From CAJLIR01 sp964408085 (GTDB taxonomy: Bacteria > Bacillota_I > Bacilli_A > RF39 > UBA660), in contig CAYOYB010000011.1 of assembly GCA_964408085.1 (NCBI GenBank), positions 1 to 64,000 on the forward strand: 64,000 nucleotides of DNA. The letters run 5' to 3'. Within the stretch, counting starts at the first letter, position 1. Every line of letters begins with the position of its first letter. The notes below the pieces were generated by a model. That model worked only from the letters and a program-made list of their open reading frames with translations. It searched no databases and was not told where the DNA came from. A program made the translations under genes and the position numbers. This document shows, in pieces, positions 33,151 to 42,278 of this stretch.

Positions 33151-33648
33151 ATAACCATTTATGATATAGAATATTATACTAATAATTTGTAGAGTTATTG
33201 TTATGATTAAGATTATATTCATTATTAAAATAAAATTACTATTGAAACAAGAAATAAATCCCATAATAACATTTAGAAATAAAAACCATGTTTTAATTTT
33301 ACCAATTAATAGTGATTTAGTTTTTTTATATTTGAAATGTAAATATAAGTTAATCATTGAAATAATTATTTCTAAGATTAAACTTATTAATAAAATAGGA
33401 AATTTTATTGATAGAGTAATTAATAGACCAATTGCAAAAAATTTGTCACTTACAGCATCTAATTTCGCACCAAATTCACTTTGAACATTGAACTTCCTAG
33501 CAATATAACCATCAAAACAGTCTGTAATGGCGGTAAAAAAGGCTATAATAATCGCTAAATCAATTCTATCTAGTGTAAATAAAGTGACAATAAACGGGAT
33601 ACTTATAATACGAATTGAAGTTAAAATATTTGGAATAAACTTAATCAT
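33130..33648 (-). CDS. pgsA: CDP-alcohol phosphatidyltransferase (PgsA-like)
   Basis: 172 residues, AAAGGATG upstream on the minus strand. Signature D-G-x2-A-R-x8-G-x3-D-x3-D is complete in DGYIARKFNVQSEFGAKLDA followed by VSDK. About five membrane helices. Most likely makes phosphatidylglycerol phosphate from CDP-diacylglycerol and glycerol-3-phosphate; another alcohol acceptor is possible because the family is broad. Stands alone on this strand, converging on the HAD gene. Confidence 0.85.
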   Translation of the reverse strand: MIKFIPNILTSIRIISIPFIVTLFTLDRIDLAIIIAFFTAITDCFDGYIARKFNVQSEFGAKLDAVSDKFFAIGLLITLSIKFPILLISLILEIIISMINLYLHFKYKKTKSLLIGKIKTWFLFLNVIMGFISCFNSNFILIMNIILIITITLQIISIIFYIINGYKQKEVV

Positions 33649-33730
33649 TAGCTAACATCCTTTCATGATAATTTTATATTTTTTATATGGTTTTGTCAAT
33701 TATGCATATGAATTATTTTTTTTCATATAT

Positions 33731-33789
33731 TATAATGTATTAATTATTTAATACAGAGGAAACCTGTAGTGTTACAGTTTCCTTTTTTA
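33731..33789 (+). ncRNA. Possible short terminated transcript
   Basis: A TATAAT (33731-33736) with no convincing -35 is followed by a strong intrinsic terminator: AGGAAAC (33757-33763), bulge C, TGTA, loop GTGT, TACA, GTTTCCT (33777-33783), T run. No gene lies upstream on this strand, so the terminator would end only a ~45-base RNA. The autolysin has its own promoter further down. Confidence 0.35.
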
Positions 33790-33801
33790 TATATAGAATT
33801 G

Positions 33802-33830
33802 TTGAATTCTGTCGGTTTTTGTGATATAAT
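33802..33830 (+). promoter_or_regulatory. Promoter of the autolysin gene
   Basis: TTGAAT (33802-33807), 17-base spacer, extended -10 TGATATAAT (33822-33830). Confidence 0.75.
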
Positions 33831-33858
33831 TTACTATATTAGAATAGGAGGTTAATAG

Positions 33859-36849
33859 ATGAAAAAAATATTAAATGTTATTTTAGTAATTAATATTTTG
33901 ATTTGTTTTTTATTTCCTATTGGTTTTAATGTTAAAGCAGAAGGACAAGAATATGTTGTTTCTGTATTAAATAAAAAAGGTGAAATTCAAGAACTTGGTA
34001 AGTATACTGATTATAATGAAGCAAAGAAAAAAATGAATGAGCATCAATCTAATTCAGATAGTGTGGCTGTAATATATAGAAATGGAAAATTGATAAACGC
34101 AAAATACGCAATGGTAAAATTTATTCCTGGCTCTGTTGCTAGGCTATATCAAGAACCAACCAAAGCTTATAATGATTTTTATACATCAATTCATACATCA
34201 TATGGAGTTGATGCTGCTTTTATTGATTATGATCCTAATACAAATCGTGTTAAAGTAAAAATAAGTGGTTTTACTGGTTGGGTTGATTCAAGCTATTTAA
34301 ATATAGTTCCAATTGTTCAATTATATACCAATAATTTACGAATTACTGAAAATATTCGTGATGCTTTAAATGTTAGAGAGAGCGCTAATTCAAGCGGTAA
34401 TAAAATCGGATATGTAGTAGCTGGTCAGGTATTTTCGTATACAGAAAAGACTACTAGTAATGGATATACTTGGTATAAAATAAATTATAATGGTTCTTAT
34501 GGATGGATTGCTAATGTTGATAGTGGTATTTCTGAAGATGTTGATACTAATTTAAAAACATATTATCAAAATTGGGAATCAACAGGAAATTTGTTGCACT
34601 ATTTTGCTTATAATACATCAGGTGTTGAAAGTTCTACTTTTACTAATTTAGGACCAGCTCCAAGCTTTTTAACACCATATAAAAATTATTATAGTTTTGA
34701 TGGTAATTATTTTTATGATGATGTTATTAAAATGTTAGATGATTATAAGAGTGATAGCTATAATAGGGCTGTTAATAAAAATAATCCCTTTTTTGCCTAT
34801 TATTTATATTTACCAAATAGGTCTCAAACTTCATATACAGCTGATGATTTAAATTATATTATTGCGCAAAAAGGATATACATCAAAACCAGATGCTTCAA
34901 TAAAATATGTTGATGATAATGGTAATTTCATTGGTGGAATAAATCGAAATGGAATTTCTCAAATGGTTAATGAGGGAGCAAGCTTTATTGCTAGTCAAGA
35001 AATGTATGGTGTTAATGCACTTCTTACTTTCTCAGCAGCTATTAATGAAAGTGCTACTGGAACTAGTAGTATTGCACTAGCTAAAAATAACTTGTTTGGT
35101 CATAAAGCTTATGATTCATGTCCATTTACTTGTGCTACTACTTATAAAACAGTTAGTGAAGCTATCTACGAACATGCTAGATTGACTGGTGAAAATTATA
35201 ACAATCCTAATCATGCTTATTATCATGGAAGTCATTATGGTAATAAGGGTAGTGGAATGAATGTTATGTATGCAACAGACCCTTATTGGGGAGAAAAAGC
35301 TGCCCAAGCGTACTTTTTTGCTGATAACGCTTATGGTAGAGCTGATTATTTATATAATACCTTAGGCTTAAAAACGAAAAGCGAAGATATATTTATATAT
35401 GCTGAACCAAGTGTGAAATCTAAAATAATTTATAATGTTAATAATGATTATGAGACTGTTGCTAATATCCCACTTATCGTTTTAGATAAAGTTCAAAATG
35501 ATGGTAGTTGGTGGTATAAAGTTTATACTGAAATAGGTTTAGATGAAAATAAAAATATAGTTATTGATAAATATGATCGTAAATATAGTTATGGCTATAT
35601 TAAAGAGGCAGATTTATATGTATCTAATAATCAACCAACAATCACAGCTAAAGATATAACAGTTAAGGTTGGGGACAAAGTTAATTTTATGAATGGTGTT
35701 AAGGCTACTGATAAAGAAGATGGTGATATTACATCAAAGGTTAAATATGAAACTAATGCTAAACTTGATACACCTGGAGAATATAGTGTTACCTATACAG
35801 TAAAAGATAATAGTAATTTTAGTGTTAGTAAAACTGTTAAAGTTAATGTAGAAATTAACACATCCGGAAATCAGACTATTACTAATGATAATATTTTAGA
35901 AAATATTGACAAAACTAAGACACGAAAAGATTCATTATTCTATATGGATTATTTAAAAGAAGTAGATGGATATTTATCATTAAAAGGGTATAGTACAATC
36001 AATGGAATCGCTAATAATTTAGAAACTAATATTAAATACAGTGTTCTATTAGAAAATGTTGATACTGGCAAAATTACAGCTTTAGATGCAACAAGAGTTA
36101 CTGATCGTAATTTAATTACACGTGTTCCTTATAGTGATGATAATTTAGATTATACATATTCATGGTTTGAATATAAATTTGATTTAAGTAAGGTTTCTTC
36201 TGGTAACTATAGAATGTATGTTTTAGCTCAAACTGATAAATATTATTCACTTTCAATTGTAAGTAATAAACTATATAAGGAACAAGCAACTGGTTATAAT
36301 AAAGATAAAAGTGTAATTATATATCGTAATTTTAATGATAAAACAGGCGCTATAGAATTAAATGTTCGTGATAATACTTTAGCAAATAAAAATAGTTCTT
36401 ATATGTATAATCAATATGATACATATCGCGCTTTTGAATTTATTGATAATAAATTGCATCTTAAAGGTTTATCATATTCTTATGGGGCTGATTTAAATAA
36501 AGATGCGAAAGTTGAAAGAAAAATAATTTTTGAAGATAAAAAAACATATAAAACTTATACTTATGATTTAGGTAGTATTACAAATGGTTTATATCCTGCA
36601 GTTTTACCGGAAGACGATAATCTAGATAAAACTCGTGCGTGGTATGATAATACAATTGATATTTCTAATATACCAGTTGGAGAATATGTAATTTATATAA
36701 CAACGAAATCTAATATTACTGATATTGCTGAGTTCACTGAAAAATTAGGTAGAAAACTTGATTCAGTAACAGCTACAATAAATGGTAAAAAGTATAGTTT
36801 TAATATTAATTATAGTAAAGGTAATCGAATAGAATTAATTGTTCAATAA
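33859..36849 (+). CDS. Secreted glucosaminidase-type autolysin with SH3, DUF5011/HYR and C-terminal beta domains
   Basis: 996 residues, TAGGAGGT upstream. Signal peptide ~1-31 (KKILNVILVINILICFLFPI, cleavage near VKAEG). Bacterial SH3-like domains at ~85-150 and ~165-225 (LNVRESANSSGNKIGYVVAG), glucosaminidase domain ~365-500 with the catalytic Glu in SAAINESATGTSSIALA and NLFGHKAYD, another SH3 at ~505-590, an Ig-like DUF5011 domain ~595-665 (KVGDKVNFMNGVKATDKEDG), and two C-terminal repeats of a ~110-residue beta domain (~690-810 and ~850-960). It should cut peptidoglycan glycan strands outside the cell. No sortase motif seen. Confidence 0.9.
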   Translation: MKKILNVILVINILICFLFPIGFNVKAEGQEYVVSVLNKKGEIQELGKYTDYNEAKKKMNEHQSNSDSVAVIYRNGKLINAKYAMVKFIPGSVARLYQEPTKAYNDFYTSIHTSYGVDAAFIDYDPNTNRVKVKISGFTGWVDSSYLNIVPIVQLYTNNLRITENIRDALNVRESANSSGNKIGYVVAGQVFSYTEKTTSNGYTWYKINYNGSYGWIANVDSGISEDVDTNLKTYYQNWESTGNLLHYFAYNTSGVESSTFTNLGPAPSFLTPYKNYYSFDGNYFYDDVIKMLDDYKSDSYNRAVNKNNPFFAYYLYLPNRSQTSYTADDLNYIIAQKGYTSKPDASIKYVDDNGNFIGGINRNGISQMVNEGASFIASQEMYGVNALLTFSAAINESATGTSSIALAKNNLFGHKAYDSCPFTCATTYKTVSEAIYEHARLTGENYNNPNHAYYHGSHYGNKGSGMNVMYATDPYWGEKAAQAYFFADNAYGRADYLYNTLGLKTKSEDIFIYAEPSVKSKIIYNVNNDYETVANIPLIVLDKVQNDGSWWYKVYTEIGLDENKNIVIDKYDRKYSYGYIKEADLYVSNNQPTITAKDITVKVGDKVNFMNGVKATDKEDGDITSKVKYETNAKLDTPGEYSVTYTVKDNSNFSVSKTVKVNVEINTSGNQTITNDNILENIDKTKTRKDSLFYMDYLKEVDGYLSLKGYSTINGIANNLETNIKYSVLLENVDTGKITALDATRVTDRNLITRVPYSDDNLDYTYSWFEYKFDLSKVSSGNYRMYVLAQTDKYYSLSIVSNKLYKEQATGYNKDKSVIIYRNFNDKTGAIELNVRDNTLANKNSSYMYNQYDTYRAFEFIDNKLHLKGLSYSYGADLNKDAKVERKIIFEDKKTYKTYTYDLGSITNGLYPAVLPEDDNLDKTRAWYDNTIDISNIPVGEYVIYITTKSNITDIAEFTEKLGRKLDSVTATINGKKYSFNINYSKGNRIELIVQ

Positions 36850-36869
36850 AATTATAAATATATGTTTTT

Positions 36870-36903
36870 AACAAACAGACTAATAGTGTCTGTTTGTTTT
36901 TAC
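36870..36903 (+). terminator. Intrinsic terminator after the autolysin
   Basis: Perfect 11-bp stem AACAAACAGAC (36870-36880) with GTCTGTTTGTT (36888-36898), T run. Confidence 0.9.
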
Positions 36904-36931
36904 TTGACAAAAATAAAAAATTATATATAAT
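36904..36931 (+). promoter_or_regulatory. Consensus promoter TTGACA-16-TATAAT
   Basis: TTGACA (36904-36909) and TATAAT (36926-36931). The closest match to consensus in the window. It lies downstream of the in-frame upstream start at 36894, so the real start of the next gene is at 36963. Confidence 0.85.
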
Positions 36932-36962
36932 AGTATTCAATTTATCAAAAGGGGTGATTTTT

Positions 36963-37268
36963 ATGAGACCTGATTTATTAAAAGTTGTTACAACTTTGAT
37001 GGAATTGAGTTGCGAATTTGATGAGGAATCTGTAATAAATGCAATTAGTAGTTTAAGAGATAATTGGCCAGGTTTAACTGATATAGAGCAAAAGGAAATG
37101 AGCGCAATAATAAAAGCTTATTTAATTATGTCAAGTGATGAAGATGATTATCAAGAAAGTGAACATGATTCTTTTAGCAGTAGTGATTATTATAATGAGA
37201 ATTCAAATTATTATAATGAGGAGATAGATGAGAAAAAGTCCAAAAAAGGTTTTTTTAAAAAAAGATAA
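36963..37268 (+). CDS. Small acidic protein of unknown function
   Basis: 101 residues from the ATG at 36963 (AAAAGGGGTGA upstream). The first ~60 residues are helical (LLKVVTTLMELSCEFDEESV, then DNWPGLTDIEQKEMSAIIKA), followed by an acidic, Ser/Tyr/Asn-rich tail and a basic end (KKSKKGFFKKR). No signal peptide, no membrane helix, no family recognised. It has the strongest-looking promoter of the window and a terminator of its own, so it may be abundant. Confidence 0.7.
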   Translation: MRPDLLKVVTTLMELSCEFDEESVINAISSLRDNWPGLTDIEQKEMSAIIKAYLIMSSDEDDYQESEHDSFSSSDYYNENSNYYNEEIDEKKSKKGFFKKR

Positions 37269-37276
37269 TAAAATAA

Positions 37277-37309
37277 AAAAATAGAATTTCATTTTGAAAT
37301 TCTATTTTA
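37277..37309. terminator. Bidirectional terminator
   Basis: Perfect 14-bp stem AAAATAGAATTTCA (37278-37291) with TGAAATTCTATTTT (37295-37308), loop TTT. Serves 36963-37268 and the converging PASTA gene. Confidence 0.9.
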
Positions 37310-39269
37310 CTATTGTAACAGTATAAGTATCACAATAATTTAAATTTTTACCATCTATATCATTAGCATTACATACAACACCAGCACCAGAATCACCATT
37401 ACTACAACTATCAACTAAATTGAAATTCCATTTTATATTTGGATAGGCTTTTAAAATATTTGATTTTGTTTGATTTCCATCATTACCTGGGGTAATCCAA
37501 ATTTGTGTTGTTTCATTTTTATTGCATGCTGGTGGTTGTGGGTCATTATTAACTGGAGCTGGACCACTACTTAAACCAATGCTAACATAAGTACCTGATA
37601 CAACTTCATTACCAGCATTTTTATTTTGATTTTGAGCGATATTAACAGGTGTATCAGAATAACCATTGTAGTAGAATGTACAGTTTAATCCAACATTTGA
37701 GCAAATTGAATAAATTTCATCTTTATGCTTACCTATAAATGAAGGAATAGTAACTGGTTTTCCATACGATATATAAATAACTAAAGTGTCACTATAATTT
37801 ATTACAGAATTTTCTTCAGGAATAGTTTTAATAATTTCTCCCTTAGCTACATCATTATTAAATTCATATTCTTCACGGAATTCTATACCAGTATTATTAG
37901 CCCAGTTTCTAAAATCAGCTATGTTATTAAATTTAGGCATTTTTAAAGGCCCCTTTGATGTTGTAATTGTAATCAAAGTTCCTGCTTCAATTTCAGCATT
38001 TTCTTTATAATCTGCTTCAATAATTTTACCAATTTCGATTGTTGAATTATATTTTGATTCAAAACTAACTTTTAAGTTATTATTAATTATCCATTCAGTT
38101 ACTTCATCAACTGTCATTTTAGTTAAATCTGGAACAATTATTTTTTTACCTTTTGATACAATAATTGTTACTTTATCATTTTTTGGATCAACACTTTTTC
38201 CAACCTCTGTTTCTTGTCCAGCAATATAATTTTTAGCTACATCTTCGGAAAATACATATATTATTTCATATTTAATACCATGCCTTTTTAACCAAAGGGT
38301 TGCTTCTAGTAGACTTTTATTATATAAATCAATCATATCAACAGGTTCTAAATCCTCTTCATTTCCTAATGAAACTTTTAATTTAAGCTCATCATTTCTT
38401 CTTACTTGACCACTAATATTTTGTTCCAAAATAATATCTTTTTCTGTATCATTATTAATTTCATATTCAATATTAACATTATTTAAGAAATTGCTATTAA
38501 TTGTTTTTATCGCATCATCAATATTCCATCCAACCATATTAGGTAGAGAAATAATTTTTTCATAATTAGGTCCATAGGAAACAGTAAAAGTTATTTCTTT
38601 GACATTTTTTAATAATGTGTTTGGATAGACATCTTGTGTAATAATGTGGTATTCTTCAATATTATCACTATATTCATAGATTTGATTTACTTCAATATTA
38701 TTTTCTTTAGCCCATTTTAAAGCTTCTGAAATCGTTTTGTTTTGAAAATTTTCTAATAATGCTTGAGTAGGTAGTTCAATGATGTCATTAATTACTAGAA
38801 AGTTAAAAACTAAAAATATTGATATTGTTAAACTTGCAAATATACCAAAGACATTTTTTTGTGTCATTGTTTTTATTGTAAACATTAAAGTCATAAAAGT
38901 AATGATTGATGCATTTATAATGAGATACAAATTATTAACTTGATTTTGACAAAAAAGAATAGTAAATATTAAGTAGGCAATACTTAATATTAAGCTTATG
39001 ACTGCAAATACTTTAAGTCCAGTATTTTTTGTCTTTTTTTCATTATCTTTTTTATCTATTTTTTCAGTATTATCATTCTCTTTATATCTAGTTTTCTTAT
39101 TTAATTCATCATCAAATTCTTTATTAATTAAATGAATATCTTTTTCTTCTTTTTGTTCATTGTTTTCTTCTTCAAATAACATTTTTTTTAATTTTTTTCT
39201 TTCATTACGACTCATAATATCTTGAAATTCTGCATCGTTATTAAAATTATTGTTTTTTTTCTTTGTCAT
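37302..39269 (-). CDS. PASTA-repeat membrane protein without a kinase domain
   Basis: 655 residues, start at 39269 with AGGTGG upstream on the minus strand. A charged cytoplasmic head (~1-80, K/E/D/N-rich), three membrane helices (~83-165), then about six PASTA-like repeats outside (for example SLPNMVGWNIDDAIKTINSN, IVPDLTKMTVDEVTEWIINN, TIPSFIGKHKDEIYSICSNV), ending in a cysteine-containing tail (four Cys, from CNKNE to NYCDTYTVTIVK). PASTA domains bind muropeptides. Normally they follow a Ser/Thr kinase (PrkC/StkP) or a penicillin-binding protein; here there is neither, and the head could instead be a phosphorylation target. Likely a wall sensor or division-site protein. Confidence 0.8.
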   Translation of the reverse strand: MTKKKNNNFNNDAEFQDIMSRNERKKLKKMLFEEENNEQKEEKDIHLINKEFDDELNKKTRYKENDNTEKIDKKDNEKKTKNTGLKVFAVISLILSIAYLIFTILFCQNQVNNLYLIINASIITFMTLMFTIKTMTQKNVFGIFASLTISIFLVFNFLVINDIIELPTQALLENFQNKTISEALKWAKENNIEVNQIYEYSDNIEEYHIITQDVYPNTLLKNVKEITFTVSYGPNYEKIISLPNMVGWNIDDAIKTINSNFLNNVNIEYEINNDTEKDIILEQNISGQVRRNDELKLKVSLGNEEDLEPVDMIDLYNKSLLEATLWLKRHGIKYEIIYVFSEDVAKNYIAGQETEVGKSVDPKNDKVTIIVSKGKKIIVPDLTKMTVDEVTEWIINNNLKVSFESKYNSTIEIGKIIEADYKENAEIEAGTLITITTSKGPLKMPKFNNIADFRNWANNTGIEFREEYEFNNDVAKGEIIKTIPEENSVINYSDTLVIYISYGKPVTIPSFIGKHKDEIYSICSNVGLNCTFYYNGYSDTPVNIAQNQNKNAGNEVVSGTYVSIGLSSGPAPVNNDPQPPACNKNETTQIWITPGNDGNQTKSNILKAYPNIKWNFNLVDSCSNGDSGAGVVCNANDIDGKNLNYCDTYTVTIVK

Positions 39270-39579
39270 CTATTACCACCTATTATGATTATACATTAAT
39301 TATAAAAAAAAATAAATATATCTTTATTTTTGGATGTCAAATAATTGTTATTATTATTTAAAAAAATTAAGATGGTAATTTTTGGATTTACTGGAAGAAA
39401 ATAAGGAATGAGTAAAAAGTTATTAATTCTGTAAATATATTAACGTTTTTTTGTTATTATACTTATAATTTATTTGCTTTTTAAAAAATATTTGCTATAA
39501 TATATCTAATGCAAAGGGATTGAATATTTTTTTGCATATGGTCATATTATTTTATATAAAAGATAGGAGTGAAAAAGGT
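39270..39579 (+). promoter_or_regulatory. Divergent intergenic region with one extended -10 promoter
   Basis: 310 bases, nearly all A and T. TGCTATAAT at 39493-39501 is a promoter for the next gene. Nothing else recognisable. An in-frame TTG at 39520 is a weaker start for that gene than the ATG at 39580. Confidence 0.55.
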
Positions 39580-41190
39580 ATGTTTTGTGAAAACTGTGGT
39601 GAAAAAATTTCAAAAGATGATGCGTTTTGTAATAACTGTGGTAGTCCAGTAAAAAAAGAAGAATCATCAGATACAACTAATGAGGTAAAACAAGAAAGTG
39701 TACAAACTGAAGTTGTTGCTAATTCAACTGAAGAGGCGACTAAAGTAGAAGAAGAAAAAACTATTGAATCAGTTGAACCAGTTGTAAATAATAATTCAAA
39801 AGGTGATAATATCAAAAAGGGTTCGACTGGCAAAGTAATGTTAGTGATTTTAGCAATTTTTATTGTTTTAGCAGCAATTGGAACAGGTTTATATTTCTTC
39901 TTATTTAAGGATAAAAATGAGAAGTCTATTGATGCAATCCAAAAAGCTGTTGAAAATATGAAAGATTTAAATAGTTATACAATGGTTGTGAAAGGTGACA
40001 TTGCTACTAAGGGTAGTGATAGTTTTACAGCCTCATTAGATTGGGAAACTAATTTTGATGTAAAAAATAAAATTGCTAAAATGAATGTTAAGGTTTCATA
40101 TTCTGGAGTAGAGATTGAATTACCTGCATATGTTGATTTTAGTGATAGTGATAATGGTTTAATATATTTTAAACTACCAGCTATGATTGCGCAAACTGAT
40201 GAATGGACTAAAATATCTTTAGGAACAATTGATGAATTAATTGGTGAATCAATAAATGATGTAGATGATAATAAAATTGATTTAGATGAATTTAATGAAA
40301 AAATAAAAGATATTGATTTTATTCAAAAGAAAAAAAGTGATATTTCAGGTAGTGAATATTATGAAATAACTATAAATGAAGAAATAATGAAAGAAATTGC
40401 TAAGGCTAATGAAGATTTAGAAATTAGTGATAGCGATATTGAAGAAATGCAACTTGGTGATGGTTTTATTATTGGTATTTATATTGATAAAAAAGAAAAT
40501 TATATTTCTAAAATTAGTATTGATATGAAAGATTATGTTAATAATTTAGCTGATGGAGAAACTGAATTTGAAAAATTAGTAATGTCAATTGAATATAAAG
40601 ATATTAATAAAGTATCAGAAATAACTATTCCAAGTGATGCTAAAAAGGCTGAAGAAATTAGTTTAAATGAAATATTTGGAAATAATAATATTATTCCAGA
40701 TATAGATGATAATGATTTAATTGATGATGATTGGGATTTAGATAATGAAGATTATGTTGATGATTATTCTGTTACTGAATATGGTTATAAAGTAAAATAT
40801 AATATGCCAAAAGGTTTTGAAGCTAGTTCTGTAAATGATGATGATTTTAAAATTTATCATAGTGATGATCTTGATGTTACTATTTCAAATTATTGGGATA
40901 GCAAAGAAGAAAGATTTGAAGATATAGAGTTTGATAAAGAATATTATGAAAAAAGTGATTATTATAAGAATGTTAAATTAAGTGATGAAAAAACAATAAA
41001 AGTTAATGGTAAAGAATTTGTTTATAGAGAATTATCTTATGAAAGTTCATATAGTAAGTATTATGAGGCAACTGTTTGCTATCAACTTGATGATGATCAC
41101 GTTTATAGAGTTGAATATGAAAAATCTGGTAATCCAATTACAGAAGATGAATTAAAATTATTTTTAGATATTACAATTTCAAAAAATTAA
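39580..41190 (+). CDS. Zinc-ribbon, single-helix anchored protein with lipoprotein-like (DUF6612-type) domain
   Basis: 536 residues from the ATG at 39580 (zinc ribbon MFCENCGEKISKDDAFCNNC begins at once). Then an acidic/Thr linker, one membrane helix at ~85-110 (VMLVILAIFIVLAAIGTGLY), and a large extracytoplasmic domain. Residues ~120-370 (AIQKAVENMKDLNSYTMVVK and VYFDFS-like strands) resemble LolA/LppX-like DUF6612 folds. The last ~150 residues form a separate acidic domain. The orientation puts the zinc ribbon inside and the beta domain outside the membrane. Fourth zinc-ribbon protein of the window; role unknown. Confidence 0.6.
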   Translation: MFCENCGEKISKDDAFCNNCGSPVKKEESSDTTNEVKQESVQTEVVANSTEEATKVEEEKTIESVEPVVNNNSKGDNIKKGSTGKVMLVILAIFIVLAAIGTGLYFFLFKDKNEKSIDAIQKAVENMKDLNSYTMVVKGDIATKGSDSFTASLDWETNFDVKNKIAKMNVKVSYSGVEIELPAYVDFSDSDNGLIYFKLPAMIAQTDEWTKISLGTIDELIGESINDVDDNKIDLDEFNEKIKDIDFIQKKKSDISGSEYYEITINEEIMKEIAKANEDLEISDSDIEEMQLGDGFIIGIYIDKKENYISKISIDMKDYVNNLADGETEFEKLVMSIEYKDINKVSEITIPSDAKKAEEISLNEIFGNNNIIPDIDDNDLIDDDWDLDNEDYVDDYSVTEYGYKVKYNMPKGFEASSVNDDDFKIYHSDDLDVTISNYWDSKEERFEDIEFDKEYYEKSDYYKNVKLSDEKTIKVNGKEFVYRELSYESSYSKYYEATVCYQLDDDHVYRVEYEKSGNPITEDELKLFLDITISKN

Positions 41191-41196
41191 ATTTTT

Positions 41197-41227
41197 AAAA
41201 AGTAGCTTAAAAAAGCTGCTTTTTTTG
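41197..41227 (+). terminator. Intrinsic terminator
   Basis: AAAAAGTAGCTT (41197-41208) with AAGCTGCTTTTT (41213-41224), one G-T pair, loop AAAA. Confidence 0.8.
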
Positions 41228-41282
41228 TCACATTTTGTTTATTTTTATCATTTTTGGTTAATGCTAATAAAAAGGTGATATA

Positions 41283-41768
41283 ATGAAAAAGTTTTTTTTA
41301 TTAGCATTTATGCTTACATTAGTATTTATTTTTTATTCAAAGGCAGAAGAAAATACGTTATTAGCATTTAATGAGAATGAATATATTGATAATTATGATT
41401 ATGAATATTTTTATGTTGATTCTAAAGAGATTAAATTAAATACTAATAATTTAGATGATTATTTTTCAGATAAAGATATTAAGATAATGGGTATATATCC
41501 TAACTTAGATAAAATATATAACACTAACTTAAAAAAAAGACTAAGTTATTATAGTTTTAGCCCATTATATAATAATAAAATTAATATAAATAATTTTACA
41601 AATAATTATGTTGGTTTACTTAAAAATAATAATTATATAGAAGAAGCTAATATGGTTTATTTTGATGGTATAAATATTGATAAGGTATTAGTATATGCTT
41701 CATATAACTCTATTTATTTACACGATTTAAATTATCATGATTTTAATTATAAAGTTAAGGAATTTTAA
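41283..41768 (+). CDS. Small secreted protein of unknown function
   Basis: 161 residues, AAAGGTGA upstream. Signal peptide ~1-20 (MKKFFLLAFMLTLVFIFYSK, cleavage near KAEEN). The mature part is rich in Asn, Tyr, Asp and Lys, with no cysteine and no motif I recognise. It lies between two terminators and so is monocistronic. Confidence 0.6.
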   Translation: MKKFFLLAFMLTLVFIFYSKAEENTLLAFNENEYIDNYDYEYFYVDSKEIKLNTNNLDDYFSDKDIKIMGIYPNLDKIYNTNLKKRLSYYSFSPLYNNKININNFTNNYVGLLKNNNYIEEANMVYFDGINIDKVLVYASYNSIYLHDLNYHDFNYKVKEF

Positions 41769-41804
41769 AAAATACATAATATCATTTTATGTATTTTTTT
41801 GTTG
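41767..41804 (+). terminator. Intrinsic terminator
   Basis: AAAAATACATAA (41768-41779) with TTATGTATTTTT (41787-41798), overlapping the end of the preceding gene. Confidence 0.85.
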
Positions 41805-41851
41805 TAATTTGCTGTATTAAATAGTATAATTTAATTAAGAGAGGTGGAGAT

Positions 41852-42274
41852 ATGGATATTTTTATCTGGATAATTATTATAATTTTGTTAACATTAGTTG
41901 AAATTATGACTATTAATTTAACTACAATATGGTATGTTGCAAGTGCGGTTGTATCATTAATAATATCGATTTTTACTAAAAGTTTTATGTTACAATTTGG
42001 TGCTTTTGCAGTTATTGGAACAATTTTATTAATAACAACTAGACCTTTTTTACAAAAAATTATGGTAAGGAAGAAAGAACCAACTAATTTAGACAGGGTT
42101 ATTGGTATGGAAGCTATTGTTACAGAAGAAATAAGCAAAAATCAAATTGGTGAAGTAAGAGTTGATGGCAAGAAGTGGTCTGCTTATTCTAATGAAACAA
42201 TTGGTGTTGATAGTGTCGTCAAGGTTTTATCAATTGATGGTGTCAAATTAAAAGTAGAAAAAATAGGAGAGTGA
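41852..42274 (+). CDS. NfeD-family membrane protein
   Basis: 140 residues, AGAGGTGG upstream. Two to three membrane helices (~4-70) followed by an OB-fold NfeD C-terminal domain (RVIGMEAIVTEEISKNQIGE, VRVDGKKWSAYS, VVKVLSIDGVKLKVEK). NfeD proteins are classical partners of SPFH/stomatin proteins, and the next gene is exactly such a partner, four bases downstream. The pair likely forms a membrane microdomain or quality-control complex. Confidence 0.88.
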   Translation: MDIFIWIIIIILLTLVEIMTINLTTIWYVASAVVSLIISIFTKSFMLQFGAFAVIGTILLITTRPFLQKIMVRKKEPTNLDRVIGMEAIVTEEISKNQIGEVRVDGKKWSAYSNETIGVDSVVKVLSIDGVKLKVEKIGE

Positions 42275-42278
42275 TTAT

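Noticed and set aside
36894..36962. Longer version of the small acidic protein
   Set aside because: Its start lies upstream of a consensus TTGACA/TATAAT promoter and within the preceding terminator.
41782..42138. 118-residue minus-strand frame overlapping nfeD
   Set aside because: Shadow of nfeD, a clear family member on the plus strand.
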